Shown here in pieces: positions 14,160-20,741 of a stretch of DNA of 20,990 bases. The stretch covers positions 1 to 20,990 of the IMG/VR virus record IMGVR_UViG_3300006802_013355; one strand, given 5' to 3'. Source of the stretch: a virus. Position numbers and translations under genes: made by a program. Each line of letters begins with the position of its first letter. The first letter of the stretch is position 1. The notes under the pieces were generated by a model. That model saw only the letters and a list, made by a program, of their open reading frames with translations, was not told the origin of the DNA and searched no databases.

Positions 14160-15398
14160 CTAAAATTTGGTCATACCTAATATTTGGTTTATGGGTGCAA
14201 ACAATCCTGTCAACTTATAAGTGTTTCCCTTATAGTCAAAAACGATTCCCTCACTAGGAACAATTTTATTAAAACCGCCAGCCTTCTTAAATCTCTGTAT
14301 TTGTCTTTTTAGCTGTTTGAGTTTGGTGATATCACCCCCTTTACGTAAATCAGAAATAGTATTTCCTAAATCTTTCTTCATGTCTCTTACACCCTTTGCG
14401 GGTGATACAGCGATAAAATTTTTGGCGTTTTCTAAAACCTCAGCTCCTAGTGAGAGAAATACATCTTCAAAAGGTGCAACATTTTTCTGAAACAATCCTT
14501 TTGAATCAACCTTGTCAAGTTTACTTGCAAAGTTATAAATCTTCTCATCTTTTAGGTTAGCCTTACTCAGAGCAAAACTCTTATCACCTTCAGCAAATCT
14601 TTTCACTAGTTTTACTTTCAACTCTCTACTTAGCTTCACTCTACTCTTACGTGCTTCTCTTTCAACCATTTGTAGCCAAAATTTTCTATGGTATTGTAAT
14701 AAGTTATCGTTATTTCCTAAACCATATTTTTTCTGTAGTGCAGAAATTCTTTTGATGTATTTGTCTGCATTCTTTGAGAAATCTTTTGACTTTGGTAATT
14801 CAACTGCTTGGGGCCCTCTAATCTCAAACGTGTCTTGTTTGTTTTGATTAATTTGTTTTATCATACCGGCAAGCTCTTTACCTTCCTTAGATGAAGAACC
14901 AATCTTACTACCATTAGCATCAAACTCGTTGACACCATGAAACTGTAGTAAGTCCATATTATAAGGTATTACATTTCTTGTTGGTTGATAAATTATTTCT
15001 ATGTTCATCCATTTATGACCGTTGTCAAATATACGACTTCTTTGTTTCTCTGTCAAGGAAGAAATCGCTTTTTCTAAATCAACCATAGATGAAACAAACG
15101 CTTTTTCTAATTCACCTCTACCAGCAAACATCTTCTTCATACCTGCAAGAGTCAAGCCATTCTCACCAAAGTTCTTACTCTGTGTCTTATTTCTTGCAGC
15201 AACTAGTTGACCATTATGCCATGTTATGTTGATGTTTTGGCCATCCGTTTTTTCAGACACTTTTTCTATTTCCATACTACCCGTAAGAAGCGCTCTTATC
15301 ATCTTTTTCATCTCACCGAAGGTCATATCAATATTTTCCCACGGATGAGCCATATGTCCCGAAGCGCCACCTTCTCGTAATACATGTCTAAGTTTCAT
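14160..15398 (-). CDS. nucleotidyltransferase of the ligase/capping superfamily (KxDG), polynucleotide ligase-like
   Basis: 412 residues. The set of ligase-superfamily motifs is present: KTDG at 50-53 (Lys50 would carry the nucleotide), EIIYQP with E134 (motif III), EGIVF at 383-387 (motif IV) and TYKLTG with K395 (motif V). The unusual N-terminus GGASGHMAHPWENIDMTF recurs, from memory, in marine-phage proteins annotated as putative nucleotidyltransferases or RNA ligases. The long middle section (about 190-350) is basic and helical. DNA versus RNA, and ATP versus NAD+, cannot be decided. It is preceded by a zinc-ribbon gene and a nucleotidylyltransferase gene starting with the similar MKLK; the three may act together. 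Confidence 0.75.
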   Translation of the reverse strand: MKLRHVLREGGASGHMAHPWENIDMTFGEMKKMIRALLTGSMEIEKVSEKTDGQNINITWHNGQLVAARNKTQSKNFGENGLTLAGMKKMFAGRGELEKAFVSSMVDLEKAISSLTEKQRSRIFDNGHKWMNIEIIYQPTRNVIPYNMDLLQFHGVNEFDANGSKIGSSSKEGKELAGMIKQINQNKQDTFEIRGPQAVELPKSKDFSKNADKYIKRISALQKKYGLGNNDNLLQYHRKFWLQMVEREARKSRVKLSRELKVKLVKRFAEGDKSFALSKANLKDEKIYNFASKLDKVDSKGLFQKNVAPFEDVFLSLGAEVLENAKNFIAVSPAKGVRDMKKDLGNTISDLRKGGDITKLKQLKRQIQRFKKAGGFNKIVPSEGIVFDYKGNTYKLTGLFAPINQILGMTKF

Positions 15399-15407
15399 TT
15401 ATTTTCT

Positions 15408-15608
15408 CTATGCCTGTATGTCTAAATTATCACCAATATTATTTTGGTGCTTTAGTTTTTTTGGTTTTCTCTTACCAAGACAAGAAGTGCATACACCATA
15501 CCTAGCTAGGTTTTTTACTGTGTTTCCACATTCAGTGCATCTTGTCTTTTGTTTGGGTGGTATATACTCAACGTAATAGTTTGTATTTTTTACTGGCTTT
15601 ATAAGCAT
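15408..15608 (-). CDS. small zinc-ribbon protein, 66 aa
   Basis: Two CxxC pairs (C24/C27 and C40/C43, in CTEC and CTSC) form a zinc ribbon. The C-terminus is basic (GKRKPKKLKHQNN), fitting nucleic-acid binding. The ATG follows the stop of the nucleotidylyltransferase by one base and its own stop lies 9 bases before the ligase-like gene, so all three are cotranscribed. No named family. Confidence 0.72.
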   Translation of the reverse strand: MLIKPVKNTNYYVEYIPPKQKTRCTECGNTVKNLARYGVCTSCLGKRKPKKLKHQNNIGDNLDIQA

Positions 15609-15609
15609 T

Positions 15610-16188
15610 CTATGTTAGTTTGTTATATAACATCTTCTCTATAGATGGATTGTTGAATCCTGTAATCTGTTTGAAGATGTCTTTTCTTTCCTTTGGTGAT
15701 AGGTCTTTATTACCAAGAGCTTGACGTATGGCAGTGCCTGACATTTCTTGACCATTTACCTTCAGAGATACATGGGGGACGATGTAGATGTATCCACGCT
15801 CCTTGTATGGTAAGAGGTCAACACCCTTCTTATACTTATCAAAATACTTTCCAGATACTAGTCTGTCACCGTCTTTAGCACCAACGGCCCATAACACAGC
15901 AGTATCGTCTGGCAACTTAGAAGTAATCTCATCTGACCTGTAAGGATTCTTTACTTTGACAATTTGTTTTGGGGGGACACCATAAGCACTAATGACCTTC
16001 TTTTTCTCGTTGAAGTTTAATGGACTCTTGGCCTCAGTTTTATCACTGGTAGCAACAAAGACGTTAGCTTTACCAAACTTGCTCACTAAATGTTTGTATG
16101 CTTGGAAGTGATGACTACCCATTGGCTGAAATCTGCCGGGATAAATAACAACAACTCGTTGTCCTTTTATTGCTTCTTTTAGTTTCAT
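15610..16188 (-). CDS. nucleotidylyltransferase (NMN adenylyltransferase/cytidylyltransferase-like)
   Basis: 192 residues. An HxGH-superfamily enzyme that transfers AMP or CMP to a phosphate-containing acceptor. GRFQPMGSHH (18-27) aligns with GRFQPxHxGH, but the first His is Gly and the Gly is His, so the motif reads GSHH with only the last His in place. The C-terminal SGTAIRQAL matches the ISSTxIR motif. AVGAKDGDR is another typical element. NMN adenylyltransferase (NAD salvage) is the usual guess for phage members; cytidylyltransferase is possible. The ATG follows the glycosyltransferase gene by 38 bases. It is the first of three tightly spaced genes with the zinc ribbon and the ligase-like protein. 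Confidence 0.8.
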   Translation of the reverse strand: MKLKEAIKGQRVVVIYPGRFQPMGSHHFQAYKHLVSKFGKANVFVATSDKTEAKSPLNFNEKKKVISAYGVPPKQIVKVKNPYRSDEITSKLPDDTAVLWAVGAKDGDRLVSGKYFDKYKKGVDLLPYKERGYIYIVPHVSLKVNGQEMSGTAIRQALGNKDLSPKERKDIFKQITGFNNPSIEKMLYNKLT

Positions 16189-16226
16189 TTCATTTTTCTC
16201 AAGCTAGTTTTTATGAATGTGCTATG

Positions 16227-17165
16227 TTATAAATATCTTTCACACAAGGATAAAAACTCATTTGACCTACAAGAAGTTGTATGATATTCCAATGCATGGT
16301 CGTACCCTTTTCTTGCAATCTCTTCGGCTTTATCTGGATTACCGACATAGTAACAAGCCTTTTCTATCAACTCGTCTGTATCAGAGTATGAGATGAAGTG
16401 TATACCATCCTCAAAAGTATTATTCCACCTGTAAGGTTCTATGTTTTGATACATAACAAGACACCCGTTAGCAATACTTTCCCAAAACCTACCTGTTTGT
16501 CTTGCCCCGAAAGCACCATAAGCATCAACACTTATTCTTGACCCAAGTAATTTTCCAAAGTATCCACTAAAATGTCTATCCCCTGTATCAACACTAGTAA
16601 GTGCAGTGCCCTCTCTATACTCACCAACAAACACAGTATCGTCTTTATCAAACGTATCTTTGAGTGATTGTATAATGTCAAAACGCCAAGGTCTTTTTTC
16701 ACAAGCTGACATTATGCAAACAAGGTCATCTATTTTATTTGACCAAATCTCTTGATGGGCTTTATTTGTGTGAGCAAAGTATCTATCCTCTATACCGAAA
16801 AGAAAAGGGTGCACGTTATTTTCTGTTGTGCCTAAATACTCTCTCTTCAAATACAGTTTATAATCAGAAGGTTGGGCTTCGTATTCTTTATTATCAGACC
16901 CATCTAAGAATACATCAACCCTTACAGAATTTACTAATGGTAATAGTATTTCTTTATATTTTTCTTCTAAGGCGGAATGTGCTAAAACAACTACATCACA
17001 CTTTTCAGCAACCTTGATGGCAGTATCTATGTTGAATAGTTGATTTTTCACATAGTTGTGGCTAGTGTTGGAAAAAACCTTTATACCACTTTTTTGAAGC
17101 CCTTCCACTAGTGTAGCTACACAATGACAATAGTGGAAAGGACTTATAATAAAAACACTTTTCAT
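16227..17165 (-). CDS. glycosyltransferase, CgeB-like / GT1-type C-terminal domain
   Basis: 312 residues. The C-terminal half has YGAFGARQTGRFWESIANGCLVMYQN (first 6 residues about 216), the nucleotide-sugar contact region seen in CgeB-like and other GT-B glycosyltransferases, followed by GIHFISYSDTDELIEKACYYVGNPDKAEEIARKG, typical of their end. The N-terminus (KSVFIISPFHYCHCVATLVEGL) resembles the first Rossmann strand of GT-B enzymes. Donor and acceptor are unknown; a heptose donor is plausible given the HddA- and GmhA-like genes nearby. The ATG overlaps the stop of the 65-aa gene. Acceptors could be phage DNA, a virion protein or host surface. Confidence 0.78.
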   Translation of the reverse strand: MKSVFIISPFHYCHCVATLVEGLQKSGIKVFSNTSHNYVKNQLFNIDTAIKVAEKCDVVVLAHSALEEKYKEILLPLVNSVRVDVFLDGSDNKEYEAQPSDYKLYLKREYLGTTENNVHPFLFGIEDRYFAHTNKAHQEIWSNKIDDLVCIMSACEKRPWRFDIIQSLKDTFDKDDTVFVGEYREGTALTSVDTGDRHFSGYFGKLLGSRISVDAYGAFGARQTGRFWESIANGCLVMYQNIEPYRWNNTFEDGIHFISYSDTDELIEKACYYVGNPDKAEEIARKGYDHALEYHTTSCRSNEFLSLCERYL

Positions 17166-17359
17166 CTATTAGCTTTTCTACTCTCTCTGGCCATCTTTAG
17201 ACGAGTCTTTCTTGTCTTTCTCCAACGTCTTGTGTATGGAAACTTGGTCTTTGGACGAGGTGAATCACCTAATACTTTTTCACCTTGTTCTCTTTCTTTG
17301 CCTTCTTGTTCATCAAAGGCATCCATCAATTGTCTTTCTAAACTACCGATACTATTCAT
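17162..17359 (-). CDS. small basic protein, 65 aa, hypothetical
   Basis: The N-terminal half is helical and acidic (LERQLMDAFDEQEGKEREQ), the C-terminal half strongly basic (TRRWRKTRKTRLKMARESRKANR), suggesting nucleic-acid or membrane-surface binding. No family recognised. AGGAAAA lies just before the ATG; the stop overlaps the glycosyltransferase start (ATGA). Confidence 0.6.
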   Translation of the reverse strand: MNSIGSLERQLMDAFDEQEGKEREQGEKVLGDSPRPKTKFPYTRRWRKTRKTRLKMARESRKANR

Positions 17360-17375
17360 TTATTTTCCTATCTAT

Positions 17376-17492
17376 TTAATCAGACCACTTACCGTGATTT
17401 ATAAGATGCCAACACCTGTGTTTAACAACTTCACAAAGAAGAGAAATTATAGTTGGCGCTTCGTAGTAACCTTCTTTTACTATTAGTTTCAT
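17376..17492 (-). CDS. small protein, 38 aa, hypothetical
   Basis: ATG at 17492, 2 bases after the stop of the deoxyhypusine-synthase-like gene; the GGAAGGAAG end of that gene acts as its ribosome-binding site. 38 residues (begins MKLIVKEGYYEAPT; has two Cys and His/Trp near the end). The frame and the tight spacing make it likely, but it is too short to identify. Confidence 0.55.
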   Translation of the reverse strand: MKLIVKEGYYEAPTIISLLCEVVKHRCWHLINHGKWSD

Positions 17493-17494
17493 TA

Positions 17495-18289
17495 TTATTT
17501 TCTTCCTTCCATTATCATTTGATAAAGACGTTCGTAAACTGCTCTATTATCAGCTCTCCAATAGTTTATCTCTTCAGAAATTCTACTGAATGTTTTTAGT
17601 TGTCTTTCATAGTATCCGACTTTATGTGTGTCTTTTTCTGTGTATTCACTACCATCAACATCCTCTAGTGTAAATAAGTCACAAACTAGACTATCAAAAA
17701 CACATTCACTACCACGGTTTTTAGCTGTCGAAAAAGCTTTCTCTATAACCATTGGCACAAATACTTTACTACCTACACAAACAAACAACCCTCTTTTAGC
17801 TTCAGAGATTGTCTTTGTTAGTCTAACAAAATCTTCATAAGATGCTGTGGCCCAAGCAGCAGGATCAAAGTTTCCATACATTTGATAGATGTCGTGTCCT
17901 ATGCCAATAGATACAATAGGTTGTACTTGGTTTTGATGAGCCTGCCAAAATACTGACTTATCTCTATGTTTACCTTGCCAACCAATGAAACCAGAAATCA
18001 TCCTACCTAACGAATCAGACCTTGTATTACTAACAAAATTGTTTAGGTCTCCACAACTTCTTCTATTCCAACCAAACTCACCCTCTTTGATTGTAGCACC
18101 AACATCTTCACTGGTATCGTCATACAAGGCAATTTCTGTATCATGTAAGATAGATGCTCCGTTAGTTACAAAAGCATCTATCTTGCCAGTCTCAAAAAGT
18201 GGCTTTAGTTGTTTGATACACCTATTCTTTATTGTGTGTGCCCCAAAACCGAGTATTATTGTATCGTAGTCATTTATGTTTTCTAACAT
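17495..18289 (-). CDS. deoxyhypusine-synthase-like protein
   Basis: 264 residues. GFGAHTIK (14-21), VTNGASILHDTEIAL (41-55) and TSEDVGATIKEGEFGW (59-74) match, from memory, bacterial proteins related to the deoxyhypusine synthase fold, an NAD-binding alpha/beta family. IVSIGIGHDIYQM and LFVCVGSKVFVPMVIEKAF also follow that pattern. Those bacterial relatives often sit beside sugar kinases in carbohydrate clusters, and the heptose genes are the next unit upstream here. Deoxyhypusine synthesis itself is unlikely in a phage. The true reaction is unknown. It has its own promoter (18321-18349) and heads the 18289-13272 unit. Confidence 0.6.
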   Translation of the reverse strand: MLENINDYDTIILGFGAHTIKNRCIKQLKPLFETGKIDAFVTNGASILHDTEIALYDDTSEDVGATIKEGEFGWNRRSCGDLNNFVSNTRSDSLGRMISGFIGWQGKHRDKSVFWQAHQNQVQPIVSIGIGHDIYQMYGNFDPAAWATASYEDFVRLTKTISEAKRGLFVCVGSKVFVPMVIEKAFSTAKNRGSECVFDSLVCDLFTLEDVDGSEYTEKDTHKVGYYERQLKTFSRISEEINYWRADNRAVYERLYQMIMEGRK

Positions 18290-18320
18290 TTATCACCTTT
18301 TATAAAAATGTTATGATACC

Positions 18321-18349
18321 AATATAAGGAACTAGTCAAGGCCTGTCAA
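18321..18349 (-). promoter_or_regulatory. sigma70-type promoter for the 18289-13272 unit
   Basis: Minus-strand TTGACA is reduced to CTTGACAGGCC here (18349-18344 reads TTGACA), then 17 bases, TATATT (18326-18321) and GGTATCATAAC. It lies between the stop at 18358 and the ATG at 18289. Confidence 0.85.
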
Positions 18350-18357
18350 GCACTATT

Positions 18358-18609
18358 TTACGAAATAATTCTACTTTCGGCTTTTTTCAGAATGGCATCA
18401 TAAACTTCTTCTGGCAGTTGGAATGTCCGACAATTAGGGCAGACATAGATAGCAATACCGCCAAGATTCATAGGTAAGACCTTGCTCTTTGGAGCGTTTT
18501 CTTTTTCCATCGCCTCTGTAATGGTATGTTTACAGGCATCACACTTCCACAAATTCTCATTAGAAACATTAGCCTTATCCATAGGGAAGTCTGTAACATT
18601 ATTGCTCAT
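18358..18609 (-). CDS. zinc-ribbon protein, 83 aa
   Basis: Two CxxC pairs, C23/C26 (WKCDACKHT) and C57/C60 (YVCPNCRTF), make a zinc ribbon with a 30-residue insert. The C-terminal helix (EEVYDAILKKAESR) is amphipathic. It resembles many small phage zinc-finger proteins without a named function. The ATG lies within the end of the preceding 57-aa gene, and the stop is 8 bases before the next promoter's -35 box, closing the 20679-18358 unit. Confidence 0.72.
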   Translation of the reverse strand: MSNNVTDFPMDKANVSNENLWKCDACKHTITEAMEKENAPKSKVLPMNLGGIAIYVCPNCRTFQLPEEVYDAILKKAESRIIS

Positions 18610-18772
18610 TTTTAGTATCCTTTGGTGTAGGATTTTTTATACTCTTTATTTCTTCATCAAGTATAAGGTTGTAAATTTTCTTTAGTGCATCAGATGAGAT
18701 TTTATCCGAAACTGTTATTAGGATAACCTCTGCCTCTTTATTGTGTAAAACTTGTTGTAACAACCTTGCCAT
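18599..18772 (-). CDS. small protein, 57 aa, hypothetical
   Basis: ATG at 18772 with AGGAG 10 bases upstream, stop overlapping the start of the zinc-ribbon gene. MARLLQQVLHNKEAEVILITVSDKI is followed by a lysine-rich helix and a polar tail. It fills the 174-base gap between the zinc-ribbon and isomerase genes. Coding support is ribosome-binding site, overlap and gap fit. No family recognised. Confidence 0.65.
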   Translation of the reverse strand: MARLLQQVLHNKEAEVILITVSDKISSDALKKIYNLILDEEIKSIKNPTPKDTKNEQ

Positions 18773-18783
18773 CTTTTATTCTC

Positions 18784-19353
18784 CTATTCTACAACTAGCT
18801 CTTCTACGATAGCGTGAAGTGCAATCTCTGATGTTAATTCAACTACACCGTAATTGTGACTATCTATTTTTATAAACTTATCTCTATCACTTGTCAACAC
18901 AGCTTCACCATCAAATCCAAATATAGACAATGTATTACATTCTAATTCACCAGCAAACTCTAAAGCCTTTATTATGTTTGGCGATTTACCAGATGATGAA
19001 ACCGCGATGACATAATCTGACCTTCTTATCTTTTGCATTTTTAGCCAATGAGCCAGCGCATCTTCTTGACTATAGTCATTAGTTAGAGCAGTAAGTAAAC
19101 TATTATTACTAAGTGTATGAGCCCTTATACGACATCTTTTATAGAGGTCTGTTGCAATATGCTCGGCAATAGCATGACTACCACCATTACCTATCAGATA
19201 GACATTAGCAACCTGTTTAGACCACAATGCTTGTTTATTATATTGATAATCTTGTTGCAATCTATTCTTGACAAAATCTAAAACTTCATTGTCAAGCTCT
19301 GATACACACCTTATAACTTCTTCTTTATAATCTGTTATTGTCATTGTTTTCAA
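18784..19353 (-). CDS. gmhA: phosphoheptose isomerase, SIS domain
   Basis: 189 residues from a TTG at 19353. Converts sedoheptulose 7-phosphate to D-glycero-D-manno-heptose 7-phosphate. The SIS-domain signature YLIGNGGSHAIAEHIATDL and the later VSSSGKSPNIIKAL fit GmhA. Start choice is open: the TTG has GGAG 7 bases upstream, as in the RNR gene; ATGs at 19368 (overlapping the kinase gene) and 19344 are alternatives. It directly follows a heptose kinase gene, so the two form a pathway pair. I could not match every GmhA zinc ligand with confidence, so another SIS sugar isomerase is possible. Confidence 0.85.
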   Translation of the reverse strand: MKTMTITDYKEEVIRCVSELDNEVLDFVKNRLQQDYQYNKQALWSKQVANVYLIGNGGSHAIAEHIATDLYKRCRIRAHTLSNNSLLTALTNDYSQEDALAHWLKMQKIRRSDYVIAVSSSGKSPNIIKALEFAGELECNTLSIFGFDGEAVLTSDRDKFIKIDSHNYGVVELTSEIALHAIVEELVVE

Positions 19354-19354
19354 T

Positions 19355-20362
19355 TTAGGTCTCCACATTTAGTAAAACTCTACTACCATAACAATCAATT
19401 TTAAAATCCATAGCTCTGTAATTACCTAATTCACTAACCATCTTTTCCATCAGTTGTTGTTTTGCTCTATCAACATAAAACATCATAAAACCACCACCAC
19501 CTGCACCTATTATCTTTCCGCCAGTAGCACCTGCATCTCTGGCGGTTTCATACATCTTTACCAACTCTTTGTTTACAATCTTATCACTAAACTTTAGTTT
19601 TAAGTCCCAATTCATTCTCAGTGCATGACCTATGTATTGATACTCTTTATTATGAAGATGCTCAACGAGCCACTTTGATAGTCTAACATTTTCCTTCATG
19701 GCCTTTATACTATCATCTTTACTCATCAAGTTTTTATTTTGGTCTTCTAAAACTGTTGAGCTTTCTCTTGTTATACCAGTATAAAACAACAATAGGTTTT
19801 GAGAGATAAGGTTTAGTTGGTCTTGTTTCTTTATTAGTGGCTTAACTTCTACCCTATGGCTTTCTTTTCCAGAAAAGGTTATTTCATTGAGGCCGCCAAA
19901 AGCAGCAGCATACTGGTCTTGATAACCTATAGGTTTACCACATAAAACCATTTCTATGTGTGATGCCTGTTGTGCTAAGTTTTCTTTACTGACATAATTA
20001 CCTTCAAGTGTATGAATGGCATTTAGCAAACCAACAAGAAAACTTCCACTACTACCAAGACCACTACCCTTTGTTGGTATGTCTGCCCAGTTGATAATCT
20101 CTAAACCATAGTCAACACCAAGATAGATAAGTGTCTCTCTGATAAAGTCGTGTTGTATTTCAAAGATTGTGTTTGTGTCTACAACTTCATTTTCAGAATA
20201 CTTTAGATAGATTTTATTATCTGGTCGTTTCTTCACCAAAACATAGACATACTTATCTATCGTTGCATTTATACAATGACCGCCGTTATCCTCAAAGAAT
20301 GATGGCATATCAGAGCCACCACCAGCGAATGTTATTCTCAGTGGTGTCTTTGTTATAATCAT
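19355..20362 (-). CDS. hddA: D-glycero-D-manno-heptose 7-phosphate kinase-like, GHMP kinase
   Basis: 335 residues. Adds phosphate to C1 of heptose 7-phosphate in the GDP-heptose route. The N-terminus MIITKTPLRITFAGGGSDMP is typical of HddA and related GHMP kinases; the ATP loop GSGLGSSGS lies at 99-107; the C-terminal GATGGKIIGAGGGGFMMFY is the GHMP motif 3. Length is that of the family. The ATG overlaps the stop of the 106-aa gene. The next gene is GmhA-like, which makes its substrate. A fucose or galactose kinase is less likely given this partner. The usual later steps (GmhB phosphatase, HddC guanylyltransferase) are not seen in the window. Confidence 0.88.
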   Translation of the reverse strand: MIITKTPLRITFAGGGSDMPSFFEDNGGHCINATIDKYVYVLVKKRPDNKIYLKYSENEVVDTNTIFEIQHDFIRETLIYLGVDYGLEIINWADIPTKGSGLGSSGSFLVGLLNAIHTLEGNYVSKENLAQQASHIEMVLCGKPIGYQDQYAAAFGGLNEITFSGKESHRVEVKPLIKKQDQLNLISQNLLLFYTGITRESSTVLEDQNKNLMSKDDSIKAMKENVRLSKWLVEHLHNKEYQYIGHALRMNWDLKLKFSDKIVNKELVKMYETARDAGATGGKIIGAGGGGFMMFYVDRAKQQLMEKMVSELGNYRAMDFKIDCYGSRVLLNVET

Positions 20363-20679
20363 AGTTGCCTTATTAAATTCTGTATGTTATCAATAGTATC
20401 GGTCATCTTTTTTATTTTATTCTCTAAATACTCAATATGTTTAATGGCATCTTGAAGATTGCAATACATTATCATAGGGTCGTTGCTATCAACATCGTAT
20501 GCACTCCAACCGTCATTTGATTCTACCTTGATACCAGAAACATCATCATAGTTTTTTATCTCTCGTCTATAGATGGTCTTGCCATTATCGGGGCTTTCAT
20601 AGATATACTTCTTACCATCATTTGCAACCTTAAGACTATCTATTCTTTCTCTACCTTGTCTATCAACACTAACCGTCAT
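20359..20679 (-). CDS. hypothetical protein with C-terminal coiled coil, 106 aa
   Basis: Not recognised. The first 75 residues are polar and beta-rich (KKYIYESPDNGKTIYRRE); the last 30 form a likely coiled coil (AIKHIEYLENKIKKMTDTID). AGGAG lies 9 bases before the ATG, directly after the promoter at 20713-20741. The stop overlaps the kinase start (ATGA). It is first in the heptose unit, but nothing in the sequence ties it to sugar chemistry. Confidence 0.7.
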   Translation of the reverse strand: MTVSVDRQGRERIDSLKVANDGKKYIYESPDNGKTIYRREIKNYDDVSGIKVESNDGWSAYDVDSNDPMIMYCNLQDAIKHIEYLENKIKKMTDTIDNIQNLIRQL

Positions 20680-20712
20680 TTGATTCTCTCCTATTTTTTA
20701 TAATGTATACAT

Positions 20713-20741
20713 AATATAGGTATTGGAATCTATTTTGTCAA
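20713..20741 (-). promoter_or_regulatory. sigma70-type promoter for the heptose unit
   Basis: Minus-strand TTGACA (20741-20736), 17 bases, TATATT (20718-20713), then ATGTATACATTATAAAAAAT. The TGA stop of the epimerase gene (20740-20738) lies inside the -35 box. The GTATAC downstream of the -10 is a short palindrome. Confidence 0.82.

Noticed and set aside
16228-16235. Plus-strand TATAAATA
   Set aside because: It is formed by the last codons and stop of the glycosyltransferase gene, and no plus-strand gene follows.
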